A program made the position numbers and the translations under genes. A DNA stretch of 64,000 nt. Origin: Pandoraea terrae. Its GTDB lineage: Bacteria > Pseudomonadota > Gammaproteobacteria > Burkholderiales > Burkholderiaceae. The notes below the pieces were generated by a model that ran no database searches, was not told the origin of the DNA, and saw nothing but the letters and a program-made list of their open reading frames with translations. The stretch covers positions 31,158 to 95,157 of the forward strand of contig NZ_CABPRZ010000022.1 of assembly GCF_902459695.1 (NCBI RefSeq), given 5' to 3'. Below are positions 1 to 9,235 of this stretch, in pieces. The first letter of the stretch is position 1. Each line of letters starts with the position of its first letter.

Positions 1-2061
1 CTGCCGTATGCGAATGGCCTATTGACCGCCGCGGTCCTGCCGTATTGCATGTGTATTGCGCTTCTGCGCCGCTACCGTTTCCGGTGGTGGATCGTCGCAC
101 TTTTCTTCGGCTACTCGATGATATTCGTCGAGAAGGCATTCTTCCTGCGCGTCCTCCTGCCGCTGATGGCGGTCGTCGTCGTGAGTCGCACACGCCGCAT
201 TCGCCTTGGCTGGCTGCTCGCCGCTGCCGTGGCGCTGCTACTGTTTAACATCGTCCTTTCCGGATTTGCCGAGTCGACTGGGACTTCCGTCGGCGACTTT
301 CTCCTGTTCCGTGCGTTTGCGGTACCCGTGAGCACGGTGACGGATTCGCTCGACTATTGGTGGAAAACGTATCACGGTGCGCCGTTTCTTGGCGCTACGA
401 ACCTAGTGTTCTCGTCATTGTTCGGGTTACCTCGCGTGCCGTTTGAGCGTGAGGTCTTCGAATACGAGTGGGGGGCGTCCGTGACGGGAACCGGCTCGTC
501 CAATGCCGCCTATTTCGTGGAGGCGTATGTCAATTTCGGATGGATCGGCGTCATCGTCACCAGCCTGCTGCTCGGTGCGTTGATCAGCTATATCGGGCGT
601 TCTCGTGATCAGGCCCTGCGCTGCACGCTACCGCTGGTGCTCTACAGCGTGTTCGTCGGCGGTTTCTATGGCGTGTTGTTCGGTAATGGCCTGGTGGTTA
701 CGCTCGCATTGTCGGCCTGGCTGAATCGCCGTACTCGGCGAGTGCCCACCCTTGCACTCGCCGGGTCCGGGGTGTTGCATTCGGTCGCCGCCGAAGCGAT
801 TCCAGAGGCGCCCGCTGCTGCGTCACACCTTGCGTCCGATCCAATGAACTATTTGGTCGTTAGCCAGTACTACCACCCGGAATCGTTCCGCATCAACACG
901 CTTTGCGAGGACTTGGCGGCGCGAGGCCATACTGTGACGGTGTTGACCGGACAGCCCAACTACCCGAGCGGTACGATAGCGCCGGGGTACCGAGCCTGGT
1001 CGTTCCGGCGAGAGTCGATCGGGGGCGTGGAGGTGATTCGTATCCCCCTGTACCCCCGCAAGCGGGGCTCGGCAATTCATTTGATCCTTAACTACCTGAG
1101 CTTTGTGGCTTCCGGCATTCTTTTCGCGCCGTTCCTGCTATGGGGAAGGCGCTTCGACGGCATCTTCGTCTATGCTGTGTCGCCGCTTCTGCAGGCCTTG
1201 CCGGCCGTTGTGCTGAAATGGCTCAAGCGTGCTCCGCTGGTCATATGGGTGCAGGACCTTTGGCCCGAATCGCTCGAGGCGACGGGCTTCGTGAAGCATC
1301 CCGGCATGTTGCGCGCCGTGGGCGTTGTGGTCCGTTTCATCTACGCCCGTGCCGACTCTGTACTGGTGCAGTCTGACGGATTTGTCGAGCCTGTGGCGCG
1401 ATTGTGCGAGCGCCGCAAGATCGCGGTATTCCCGAATAGTGCCGAGGCAGTGTTTAAACAAGACGGCTTGGGTATTCCGTCGCCGATCGCCGGCCTGGAC
1501 GAAGGTTTTTCTGCCGTTTTTGCCGGGAATCTTGGCACGGTGCAGGCATTGCCGACGATTTTGGACGCCGCCGAACGGTTGCGGGAATATCGCGATATCC
1601 GCTTCTACCTGGTGGGCACCGGCACGCTCGCAGATGAGCTCGCCCGACAGATCGAGGCGCGCTCGCTCTCCAATGTTGTCCTGGCCGGGCATTTTCCGAT
1701 CGAACAGATGCCGGCGATTCTTTCGCGCGCATCCGTGCTGCTGGTGACGCTGAAAAACGTCGCACTTGGCCGTCTGACGGTGCCGAGCAAAATCCAGGCC
1801 TATCTGGCTGCCGGGCGTCCAATCATCGCCGCATTGGATGGCGAAGGTGCCCGCGTGGTCGAGGCGGCCGGTGCAGGTCTCAGTTGTCCGAGCGAGGATG
1901 CCGTGCAGCTCGCCGACCGGGTACTGGCGCTGTATCGCATGAGCCCTGCGGAACGCGAGCACCTTGGCCAAAATGGCAAGGCATTCTTCGCCGCGCATTA
2001 CGATCAGGGCCGATTGAATGATTTTCTGGTGGATCACTTTGGCGAATTGACTCGCCGTTAA
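1..2061 (+). CDS. O-antigen polymerase fused to GT4 glycosyltransferase (WbuB-like), 5' partial
   Basis: The reading frame is open to the first base of the window, so the true start lies upstream; the TTG at 22 is not a credible start. Up to about base 770 it encodes a polytopic membrane protein with the look of a Wzy/oligosaccharide repeat-unit polymerase, including several hydrophobic helices and a large polar loop. After a low-complexity Ala/Ser/Pro linker, a complete GT-B glycosyltransferase starts near base 844 (MNYLVVSQYYHPESFR), with a GQPNYPSG segment, VIWVQDLWPES and a C-terminal KIQAYLAAGRP nucleotide-binding segment. This is the GT4 family containing WbuB, the putative L-FucNAc transferase of E. 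coli O26. It lies directly before a UDP-L-6-deoxy-HexNAc pathway, which fits. No ribosome site precedes base 844, so I read it as one two-domain protein. Polymerase identity is less certain than the transferase. Confidence 0.8.
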   Translation: MPYANGLLTAAVLPYCMCIALLRRYRFRWWIVALFFGYSMIFVEKAFFLRVLLPLMAVVVVSRTRRIRLGWLLAAAVALLLFNIVLSGFAESTGTSVGDFLLFRAFAVPVSTVTDSLDYWWKTYHGAPFLGATNLVFSSLFGLPRVPFEREVFEYEWGASVTGTGSSNAAYFVEAYVNFGWIGVIVTSLLLGALISYIGRSRDQALRCTLPLVLYSVFVGGFYGVLFGNGLVVTLALSAWLNRRTRRVPTLALAGSGVLHSVAAEAIPEAPAAASHLASDPMNYLVVSQYYHPESFRINTLCEDLAARGHTVTVLTGQPNYPSGTIAPGYRAWSFRRESIGGVEVIRIPLYPRKRGSAIHLILNYLSFVASGILFAPFLLWGRRFDGIFVYAVSPLLQALPAVVLKWLKRAPLVIWVQDLWPESLEATGFVKHPGMLRAVGVVVRFIYARADSVLVQSDGFVEPVARLCERRKIAVFPNSAEAVFKQDGLGIPSPIAGLDEGFSAVFAGNLGTVQALPTILDAAERLREYRDIRFYLVGTGTLADELARQIEARSLSNVVLAGHFPIEQMPAILSRASVLLVTLKNVALGRLTVPSKIQAYLAAGRPIIAALDGEGARVVEAAGAGLSCPSEDAVQLADRVLALYRMSPAEREHLGQNGKAFFAAHYDQGRLNDFLVDHFGELTRR

Positions 2062-2111
2062 GGCGAGCCGGCTAAGGGCAACCCCCTCTCTTTCGTATAG
2101 GCGACATTGCA

Positions 2112-2966
2112 ATGAGAATTCTTATCCTCGGTGCTTCCGGCATGCTCGGCAACGCCGTCTACCGATATTTTTCCGGGGACGCGACGCACCAGGTTTTCGG
2201 TACGATACGGCAACCCGCCGCGGCGAACGCCTTCGATGCGGCATTGCGCGGCGGTCTCATTCCGTACGTGGATGTGCTGAACGAAGACGACCTTGTGCGC
2301 GCGTTTACCGCGTCCAGGCCGGACGTCGTGATCAATTGCGTCGGTCTCATCAAACAGCTCGATTCGGCTAACGATCCGCTTGCCGCGTTGCCCATTAACG
2401 CACTGCTGCCGCATCGCGTCGCGCGTTTGTGTGCGTTGGTGGGCGCGCGTATGGTGCATGTCAGTACCGATTGCGTGTTCTCAGGCAAGAAAGGAGGGTA
2501 TGTCGAAAGCGACCAACCCGACGCCTACGATCTTTACGGCCGCAGCAAATTGCTTGGCGAGGTCGACTATGCCCACGCCATCACACTGCGCACATCGATC
2601 ATCGGCCATGAGCATGGCCGCGCTAGCGCCCTGATCGACTGGTTCTTGTCGCAGAGCGGCCAGATCAAGGGCTTTACGAAGGCCATATTTTCCGGCGTGC
2701 CGACCGTCGAGCTGGCACGCATCATCGGTCAGTACGTCCTGCCGCACCCTGAATTGCACGGGTTGTATCACGTTGCGGCCCAGCCGATCGCCAAATTCGA
2801 TTTGCTGACGCTGGTGGCGCGTGCCTATGGCAAGCCGATCGACATCATGCCCAGCGACGAACTGGTCATCGACCGCTCGCTGGACGCAACCCGCTTTAAG
2901 GACGCCACGGGCTATACCGTGTCCGACTGGCCGGCGTTGATCGCAGGCATGCACCAATTCAAATAA
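2112..2966 (+). CDS. RmlD-like SDR, UDP-sugar 4-reductase (WbvR-like)
   Basis: 284-residue extended short-chain dehydrogenase. The N-terminus has the NAD(P)-binding glycine motif ILGASGMLGNA. The catalytic segment has STDCVFSGKKGG followed by YGRSKLLGE (YxxxK). It resembles dTDP-4-dehydrorhamnose reductase (RmlD). No rmlA/B/C genes are present; instead it precedes genes for a UDP-GlcNAc 4,6-dehydratase/5-epimerase and a 2-epimerase. In that setting the reductase should act on the 4-keto UDP-HexNAc intermediate. In the L-FucNAc pathway the reductase is the longer, cupin-tailed FnlB/CapF/WbjC; an RmlD-type protein in the slot recalls WbvR of the L-QuiNAc pathway. The product sugar is an inference. 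Confidence 0.8.
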   Translation: MRILILGASGMLGNAVYRYFSGDATHQVFGTIRQPAAANAFDAALRGGLIPYVDVLNEDDLVRAFTASRPDVVINCVGLIKQLDSANDPLAALPINALLPHRVARLCALVGARMVHVSTDCVFSGKKGGYVESDQPDAYDLYGRSKLLGEVDYAHAITLRTSIIGHEHGRASALIDWFLSQSGQIKGFTKAIFSGVPTVELARIIGQYVLPHPELHGLYHVAAQPIAKFDLLTLVARAYGKPIDIMPSDELVIDRSLDATRFKDATGYTVSDWPALIAGMHQFK

Positions 2967-2986
2967 TCGTTTGAGAGGAACACATC

Positions 2987-3997
2987 ATGTTCGATGACAA
3001 GGTATTGATGATCACGGGGGGCACAGGTTCGTTCGGCAATGCCGTACTCAAACGCTTCTTGAACACTAACGTTCGTGAAATCCGGATCTTCAGCCGCGAC
3101 GAGAAAAAGCAGGAAGACATGCGCATTGAGCTCGCGAACCCGAAGCTCAAGTTCTATATCGGGGACGTTCGCGATGCCGCGAGCGTGCGTGACGCCATGA
3201 AAGGCGTGAATCATGTCTTCCACGCGGCGGCGCTCAAGCAGGTGCCCTCATGCGAGTTCTATCCGATGGAGGCGGTGCGTACCAACGTCCTCGGTGCAGA
3301 AAATGTCCTGCACGCGGCGACGGCGAGCGGCGTGGAGCGCGTCGTGGTCTTGAGTACCGACAAGGCCGTGTATCCGATCAATGCGATGGGTATTTCCAAG
3401 GCCATGATGGAAAAGCTCATGGTGGCCAAGTCTCGTATCCAGGGGCCGGGGGACACCGTGATGTCCGCCACTCGCTACGGAAACGTCATGGCGTCGCGCG
3501 GATCGGTGATCCCGCTGTTCGTGAGCCAGATCAAGGAAGGCCGGGACGTGACGGTCACCGACCCGACCATGACCCGCTTCCTGATGTCGCTCGACGATTC
3601 TGTCGATCTGGTATTGCACGCTTTCAACCATGGCTGCCAAGGCGACATTTTTATTCAAAAGGCGCCGGCGTCGACGGTGGGCGAGTTGGCTCAGGCGTTG
3701 ATCGAGCTGTTCAACAGCAAGAGCCAAGTGCGTGTCATCGGAACCCGACATGGCGAGAAGCTTTACGAGTCGCTGGTGTCGCGTGAGGAAATGGCGCGGG
3801 GCGAAGACATGGGGCGTTACTACCGGATTCCGGCGGACGACCGCGACCTCAACTACAACAAGTATTTTGTGCAAGGGGAAACGAGTATCTCCCAGGCGGA
3901 CGACTATACCTCCCACAATACCGAGCGCTTGAATGTCGAACAGATCAAGCAATTGTTGCTGAAACTCGATTTCATTCGGGAGGAACTCCGTGCTTAA
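2987..3997 (+). CDS. UDP-GlcNAc 4,6-dehydratase/5-epimerase (FnlA/WbjB/CapE family)
   Basis: 336 residues, typical for the family. The N-terminus has the NAD-binding motif TGGTGSFGNAVL and the strongly conserved FSRDEKKQ. The segment STDKAVYPINAMGISKAMME carries the modified SDR catalytic lysine region (MxxxK instead of YxxxK), characteristic of CapE/FlaA1-type inverting dehydratases. The enzyme converts UDP-GlcNAc to UDP-2-acetamido-2,6-dideoxy-L-hexos-4-uloses in the cytoplasm. A good ribosome site (GAGAGG) precedes the ATG, and the gene overlaps the next by 8 bases, so the pathway genes are translationally coupled. Confidence 0.93.
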   Translation: MFDDKVLMITGGTGSFGNAVLKRFLNTNVREIRIFSRDEKKQEDMRIELANPKLKFYIGDVRDAASVRDAMKGVNHVFHAAALKQVPSCEFYPMEAVRTNVLGAENVLHAATASGVERVVVLSTDKAVYPINAMGISKAMMEKLMVAKSRIQGPGDTVMSATRYGNVMASRGSVIPLFVSQIKEGRDVTVTDPTMTRFLMSLDDSVDLVLHAFNHGCQGDIFIQKAPASTVGELAQALIELFNSKSQVRVIGTRHGEKLYESLVSREEMARGEDMGRYYRIPADDRDLNYNKYFVQGETSISQADDYTSHNTERLNVEQIKQLLLKLDFIREELRA

Positions 3998-5120
3998 AGT
4001 CATGACGATCGTCGGCACGCGGCCGGAGCTGATCAAGATGAGCCGTGTGATTGCCGAACTGGAGCGGCACACGCAGCACGTTCTGGTGCACACCGGACAG
4101 AATTTCGACTACGAGCTGAACCAGGTCTTTTTCGATGATCTGGAGATTCGTCGTCCCGATCATTTTCTCGACGCTGCCGGGGAGACGCCGGCCGAGACGA
4201 TTGCACGTGTGATCGAGCGCGCCGACAAGGTGATCGAGCAGGAAAAGCCTGATGCACTGCTGCTCTACGGCGACACCAACTCCTGCCTGGCCATCATCCC
4301 GGCCAAGCGTCGCAAGGTTCCGGTGTTTCATATGGAGGCGGGCAACCGCTGCTTCGACCAGCGGGTGCCGGAAGAACTCAATCGCAAAGTGCTCGATCAC
4401 CTGTCGGACATCAATCTTGTCTTGACGGAAAACGCCCGGCGCTATCTGCTGGACGAGGGCATACGGCCGGAGACCATCTTCCGCACCGGTTCGCACATGC
4501 GCGAAGTCCTCGACTACTACGCGCCCAAGATCGAGCGTTCGGATGTCCTGGAACGCACCTCGCTGGTGCCCGGTGAGTACTTCGTCGTGAGTGCCCACCG
4601 TGAGGAAAACGTTGATTCCCCGGAAGCGCTTCACGACCTTCTCGACACGCTGGAAGCGTTGGTTCAGGAATTCGGTTTTCGCGTGTTGGTATCGACCCAC
4701 CCGCGCACACGCGCACGCTTGGCAGCGCTGGGCCGCAAACTGCCGGAAGATCGCATCGAATTCGCCAAGCCGTTCGGTTTCGTTGATTACATCAAGTTAC
4801 AGAAGGACGCGTTTTGTGTCTTGTCCGACAGCGGCACGATTACCGAAGAAACCTCGCTGCTGAACCTGCCGGCGGTCACGATCCGCAACGCACATGAGCG
4901 TCCGGAAGGCATGGACGTGGGTACGCTCGTCATGTCGGGGCTCAAGAAGGATCGCGTGCTCGACGCCGTGCGCATGGTGACATCGCAGTACGACCGAACG
5001 CGTGCACCCGTCCTGCCCGTAGCCGATTACGAGAATCCGCATGTATCCGTGCAGGTGGCTCGCATCGTGTTGAGCTACACCGATTACATCAACCGCACTG
5101 TCTGGCACAAGTCGGCCTGA
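3990..5120 (+). CDS. UDP-N-acetyl-L-hexosamine 2-epimerase (FnlC/WbjD/CapG family)
   Basis: 376 residues of the non-hydrolysing UDP-GlcNAc 2-epimerase (WecB-like, GT-B fold) family. Seen are the N-terminal IVGTRPELIKMS, HTGQNFDYELNQVF, LLYGDTNSCL, HMEAGNRCFD, SAHREENVDSPE and the C-terminal SDSGTITEETSLLNLPA, all conserved. It catalyses the last step, C2 epimerisation, of the UDP-L-FucNAc or UDP-L-QuiNAc pathways. The GTG start at 3990 is chosen because GGGAGGA lies 5 bases upstream; an ATG at 4002 is possible. It overlaps the previous gene by 8 bases. Confidence 0.93.
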   Translation: MLKVMTIVGTRPELIKMSRVIAELERHTQHVLVHTGQNFDYELNQVFFDDLEIRRPDHFLDAAGETPAETIARVIERADKVIEQEKPDALLLYGDTNSCLAIIPAKRRKVPVFHMEAGNRCFDQRVPEELNRKVLDHLSDINLVLTENARRYLLDEGIRPETIFRTGSHMREVLDYYAPKIERSDVLERTSLVPGEYFVVSAHREENVDSPEALHDLLDTLEALVQEFGFRVLVSTHPRTRARLAALGRKLPEDRIEFAKPFGFVDYIKLQKDAFCVLSDSGTITEETSLLNLPAVTIRNAHERPEGMDVGTLVMSGLKKDRVLDAVRMVTSQYDRTRAPVLPVADYENPHVSVQVARIVLSYTDYINRTVWHKSA

Positions 5121-5205
5121 TATAAGCCTTGCAAGCTTGGGTCCGGCGACCGTATTGTTTTCGATGCGGTGGGACCCTTGTTGACGGGTGGCGTGGACGA
5201 TCCTC

Positions 5206-6168
5206 ATGACGAAAAGAACCGCCTACGCCGTTTGGCGCCGCCCCCTGTGGCTTTGCGCCGGCCTGGTTTTGAGCGCAGCCTGCCTCACAGGCTGGGCCGA
5301 GCCGGGCGGTGCGTCAAATATCAGCAGTTCCCGCGCGTTGTTCGAATTGCCCGACGGCGTCAACGAATTCGAACTTGTATACAGTGATGGGGATTACTAT
5401 TTCTTCCACCATGCCTTCAACGCCCAGCGCACGATGGTAAGACGCGCTAGTAGCGTGGCCGGCCTCGCCAACGCCCTCGACGCGTTTGCAATGCCTGGCC
5501 TGTATCCCACGGCAATTGTCGACAACGGCGTCTGGCACGGCTGGGTTTGGGATGGCGCTCGGACCGTGCATTACGTGGCCCCTTCGTGGGATGGCCCTTA
5601 TGAACGGACGGATGTCGTGGATATTCCCAGTGCCACCGATTGGCAGGTGCGACGCAATCCCGAGGATGGCTTGTACTATGCCTCATACAAGGATATCAAC
5701 TCGCTCACCGCCGACATGGCTCGTGCGCCGAGCCCGAATGGACCGTGGGAGCGCCTCGGTCCCGTGTTTGCGTCGGACCAGCGCGCGAGTTGGCATCGGG
5801 CAGAAGAAGCGGATGCCGCTGTCTTCTTCGAGAAGGGGCGCGTTTACATAACGTTCGCCGGTTGGGGGGCGTCGAGGGATCTGGCGAGCGGTGAGCAGGT
5901 GATTGGCATTGTGGAACTCAACCCGATCACGTTCAAGGCCGTCGACGAAGGGCAGATCCTATTGCATCCGTCGCATGACTGGCAGCTGCGCGGCGGCGGC
6001 CGCAAGATATTCAACCCGGTCTTCCTCGCTGTGAGCGATACACCGCCCCGTGTGTACTATGCAGTCAATCCGTCGACGGAGGGCGTAACTGCCGGCTGGG
6101 GCTATGTGGATAACGTTACCTTGCCAACGACACTCACCGCGATCCAGGCCATTGCGAGTTCGCATTGA
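5206..6168 (+). CDS. exported GH43/five-bladed propeller-like protein
   Basis: 320 residues from the ATG at 5206; an upstream GTG at 5188 would add six. The N-terminus is a signal peptide: basic MTKRTAYAVWRR, then a hydrophobic stretch ending near Cys in LSAACLTGWAEP, which could also be a lipoprotein-like site. The rest is rich in Trp, Tyr and Gly, with short blade-like repeats of the kind seen in GH43/GH32/DUF377 beta-propellers (APSWDGPYERTD, APSPNGPWERLG). I did not identify a convincing catalytic Asp/Glu triad. Placed at the end of the sugar-nucleotide genes, it may trim or bind polysaccharide in the periplasm. This assignment is tentative. Confidence 0.6.
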   Translation: MTKRTAYAVWRRPLWLCAGLVLSAACLTGWAEPGGASNISSSRALFELPDGVNEFELVYSDGDYYFFHHAFNAQRTMVRRASSVAGLANALDAFAMPGLYPTAIVDNGVWHGWVWDGARTVHYVAPSWDGPYERTDVVDIPSATDWQVRRNPEDGLYYASYKDINSLTADMARAPSPNGPWERLGPVFASDQRASWHRAEEADAAVFFEKGRVYITFAGWGASRDLASGEQVIGIVELNPITFKAVDEGQILLHPSHDWQLRGGGRKIFNPVFLAVSDTPPRVYYAVNPSTEGVTAGWGYVDNVTLPTTLTAIQAIASSH

Positions 6169-6261
6169 CGCCATACCGTAGTCGGGACTGCCATGGCCGT
6201 GATCCATCGTGACCGACCTCCACGGGGTCGCGCGTTTGTTGCGCAACCCCGTGGGCGATCC

Positions 6262-8187
6262 CTATCGGGCACCGTGGACTTTCACGGCTTGTCCCACGCT
6301 GCCAAGCAACAACCCGTGGGCGGTGAAGGCTTTGGCGAGGACGCCACTTCCGTAAATGTTCAGATGCTGGTTGTCGAAGTAGATGGGCTTCCCTTGATAA
6401 ACCGAACCTTGATCGAAGTCGGCAAAGTATTGCGTCAGGTCGACCCATCGGACATTGGGTATCGATTCGGTCAGCCGTCGAATCGTTTCATTGGCACGTG
6501 TTGTCTCGCCGCCGGTCTCGCGTGAGACATGTAGTCCAATCTGCTGGAAATGAGCGAGACGGAACGGGGAAACCGGCACGTGAGGCACATCGGACAGGAC
6601 AACCACGGGACGTTGCGCGGCGATAGTGCGCAGAGTGGCTTCAAGCTTGCGCAGGTAGTCCTTGTCGGACGCAAGATCGGTCCACCCCATCTGGAATGCC
6701 CAATAGGATGTGATGACAACGACCTTGTAGTTCAGGTAATTGTCGCGGACGTATGTCTTGAGCGCCGCGCAAGGCGCCCATGCGAAATCGGGCAGCACCT
6801 TTTCGTCAAAGCCGAAAACGGGCGAGCATGAACTACCTGTTACGACGTTGGCCGCCCATCCCTCCCGTTTTCCCACAACGTCGACGAACGTGTTCAACGC
6901 GGCGGCGTGGGAGTCGCCGATCACCAGCGCGGAGGGCGCAACGTCCGGCGCGCCCCGCACGCATCGTTTGGTCAGGTTGCCATGACAAACGTCCAGTCCG
7001 TAACTCGTCAACATGGCGTCTTTCGGTTGCGGAGCGGAAAATTGAAGTGCCACGGCGCCAATGGCGGCCAGGAGTGCAGAGGGAACGAGATAGATCCGCG
7101 GAAATGCCCACCAGAAAGTCATAGGCCTGCGCTTGAAAGGACGCTCCACGAACAGGTACGTGGCGAACGCCAATGCGAAAGTCAACAGGACTGCGGTTAC
7201 CGTCCAATGCCATGGCAGGGCGTAGCGCCCGTAAACGTAGCGCATGTACGCCAACACTGGCCAATGCCATAGATAGAGCGCGTAGGAAAGCAACCCAATC
7301 CAGACCAGAGGAAGTGCGCCAAGACAACGCGAAACGGGCGTCGTCATCGTTTTGCCACTGTAGATCAGCAGTGCCGCAGCGCCGCACGGCAGCAATGCCG
7401 CAAAGCCGGGGAACGGGGTGTCCCGATGGATCGCGAACAGGGCGACCGGCAACGCACAGAATCCTATGCTGCCAAGGATCACAGCCAGCCACTTCTGCCG
7501 AATTGGCGGAATGAAGGCGGCCAGCGCCCCTATCAGAATCTCGCCGGCGCGGTTCTGGAGCAGAAAGTAATAGCGTGTGGGGCCGTCCGGCGAGTGAACC
7601 AGCTTCGCGCTATAAGCAAATGCGGCGGCCGTCAGCACCGCGATGCCCAATGGCAGCAGGGCACGGATCGAGCGCCGGTCCGGCAATTTCCGGAGGATGA
7701 TGCAAAGGCCGAACAGGAGCACAGGCCAGACGAAGTAGAACTGCTCTTCGACCGACAGCGACCACAGGTGTAATAGGGGTGTTTCGTCCGATCCCAGATC
7801 GAAATAGCCACGTTCCCGCGAGAACAGGATGTTAGCCGAGAAGATAAGGGCGTACTTGACCGAACTCACCAACGACGCCAGGTCTTCCGGCAGCAGCACG
7901 ATCCATCCGACGGCCAACGTTGCCACAACGACGACCAGGAAAGCCGGGAGAATCCGACGCATGCGCCGAACGTAGAACTGGCCGAATGAGAACCGGCCGG
8001 CCAGCATTTCCTCTCCAATGATCCGTGTGATCAGATAGCCCGAGATCACGTAGAAGATGTCGACGCCGACAAATCCGCCGGGGACGAGCCGATAATCAAT
8101 ATGGAAGAGGATGACCGAAAGGACGGCGATCGCGCGGAGGCCGTCGATGTCCGGGCGGTATTTTAGTGGTTCTGCCTGACGATGCAT
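6262..8187 (-). CDS. acyltransferase-3/SGNH two-domain O-antigen acetylase (OafA-like), copy 1
   Basis: 641 residues. Residues ~8-350 form an acyltransferase family 3 domain: YRPDIDGLRAIAVLSVILFH with the conserved Arg and His, followed by about ten membrane helices. Residues ~410-635 are a periplasmic SGNH domain with GDSHAAALN (nucleophile Ser) and DNQHLN (catalytic Asp/His). Such proteins move acetyl groups across the inner membrane and place them on O-antigen sugars. It points back towards the O-antigen genes and is a close paralogue of the protein at 10691-12682. Confidence 0.92.
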   Translation of the reverse strand: MHRQAEPLKYRPDIDGLRAIAVLSVILFHIDYRLVPGGFVGVDIFYVISGYLITRIIGEEMLAGRFSFGQFYVRRMRRILPAFLVVVVATLAVGWIVLLPEDLASLVSSVKYALIFSANILFSRERGYFDLGSDETPLLHLWSLSVEEQFYFVWPVLLFGLCIILRKLPDRRSIRALLPLGIAVLTAAAFAYSAKLVHSPDGPTRYYFLLQNRAGEILIGALAAFIPPIRQKWLAVILGSIGFCALPVALFAIHRDTPFPGFAALLPCGAAALLIYSGKTMTTPVSRCLGALPLVWIGLLSYALYLWHWPVLAYMRYVYGRYALPWHWTVTAVLLTFALAFATYLFVERPFKRRPMTFWWAFPRIYLVPSALLAAIGAVALQFSAPQPKDAMLTSYGLDVCHGNLTKRCVRGAPDVAPSALVIGDSHAAALNTFVDVVGKREGWAANVVTGSSCSPVFGFDEKVLPDFAWAPCAALKTYVRDNYLNYKVVVITSYWAFQMGWTDLASDKDYLRKLEATLRTIAAQRPVVVLSDVPHVPVSPFRLAHFQQIGLHVSRETGGETTRANETIRRLTESIPNVRWVDLTQYFADFDQGSVYQGKPIYFDNQHLNIYGSGVLAKAFTAHGLLLGSVGQAVKVHGAR

Positions 8188-8646
8188 AACTTCCGGGTCC
8201 TGTTTGGATGGGAGATTCTATCTCAACACCGCCATTCAATGTCCGGCCTTGCGTTCCCCTCCCCTTGGCACTTCGCCACGACCGTCTAGCCTTAAAGGAA
8301 CACGATCTCGGTGCATGCGCCCGTCTATGGGTTGATGTGTGCCGAGTTCCGGACTCGCGCGCCGGGAATGGCGCGCACGGTGGAGATGGTCGTGTCCCGA
8401 CACGCCGCGCACGGTATGCGGAGAAAGAAAGACTCACTTCTCCGGTAGCGCTTCACGACCTTCTCGAGGTGCTGCCACACATCGGCACCAATGACCACAA
8501 TCGGACGCTATATGACCGCTTCAACGGGTACCTTACATACGCATTGCGTTTGAGCCAATGGTACGTCCAACCAGCGTCAGGCGTTGCTGTTGATGGCACG
8601 CCTTTGTTGGCTTTGTCCGTCTTCGTCAAGTGCGATATGTGGCGCC
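8188..8646. other. non-coding stretch with conserved motif and gene debris
   Basis: No credible gene. It holds one copy of a ~34-base conserved motif (8278-8311) also found before the second acetylase. A 21-base stretch at 8447-8467 is identical to a segment inside the 2-epimerase gene (4625-4645), which suggests recombination debris. The 148-codon frame across it lacks any recognisable domain or a good ribosome site. Confidence 0.6.
8278..8311. repeat. conserved upstream motif, copy 1
   Basis: Contains GACCGTCTAGCCTTAA, a two-base variable step, GAACAC and then AT-TYTYGG. The same arrangement occurs at 12798-12831. Each copy lies about 90-120 bases upstream of one of the two paralogous acetylases (both minus strand). 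Possible promoter, operator or RNA leader; orientation is unknown. Confidence 0.7.
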
Positions 8647-9100
8647 CGCAATAATGTCATTGGCACGCTGACCGTGGCTGAGACGGCGTTTCGCCAGGGC
8701 GTCGGAACCTTCGTGCTGATATCCACGGATAAGGCTGTACACGCAACCAATGTCATGGGTGCGACCCAGCGTTGTGCGGAGTTAATCGTGCAGGACTTTG
8801 CGCGGCGTGCGATTGCCGGGATGACGGGGCTGCGCCCCGGAGTGAAGTTGTACGAGGAACTGCTGATCGCAAGCGCGAACGCCAGCGAAACGCGTCAACC
8901 GAAGATCATGAAGGCCGATGAGCCGTGCTTGACACCGGAGCGGATGGAGACCGTCATCGCACGCTTGCGGGAACAGATGATCGACGCGCGCCGTTCCGAG
9001 CGTGTCAGCGCCTTGTTGATGGGTTTTGCGCTTCGAATGGATATCGGCCAGCTGCACCCGGCCTGCGACGCGAGGCCGATCGCCGCGAATCAGGCCTGAG
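8647..9100 (+). pseudogene. remnant of CapD/WbpM-type nucleotide-sugar dehydratase
   Basis: The frame encodes NNVIGTLTVAE, STDKAVHATNVMGA and CAELIVQ, then jumps directly to GLRPGVKLYEELLI and PKIMKADE. These are blocks of the polysaccharide-biosynthesis dehydratases WbpM/WbiI/CapD. About 110-120 residues between the blocks are missing, judged from the family, and so is the whole N-terminal half including the membrane helices and the Rossmann motif. Lys and other conserved positions are also drifting (TQRC for TKRC). It is a decayed, internally deleted gene. Confidence 0.8.
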
Positions 9101-9235
9101 GTGCAATTGGGCGCCTGGGCCAGGCGCCGGCTTGCTACACTTTTCGCCACAGCGTCCTGCGTGGCGTCGGCCACTGCGACAATCGCGCGCAAGTGTGGCG
9201 TTGTCAGCGCCGCATTTGTCCACGTACCGATTCGA

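Noticed and set aside
8208..8654. 148-codon plus-strand frame
   Set aside because: No domain and no ribosome site; it contains a conserved non-coding motif and recombination debris.
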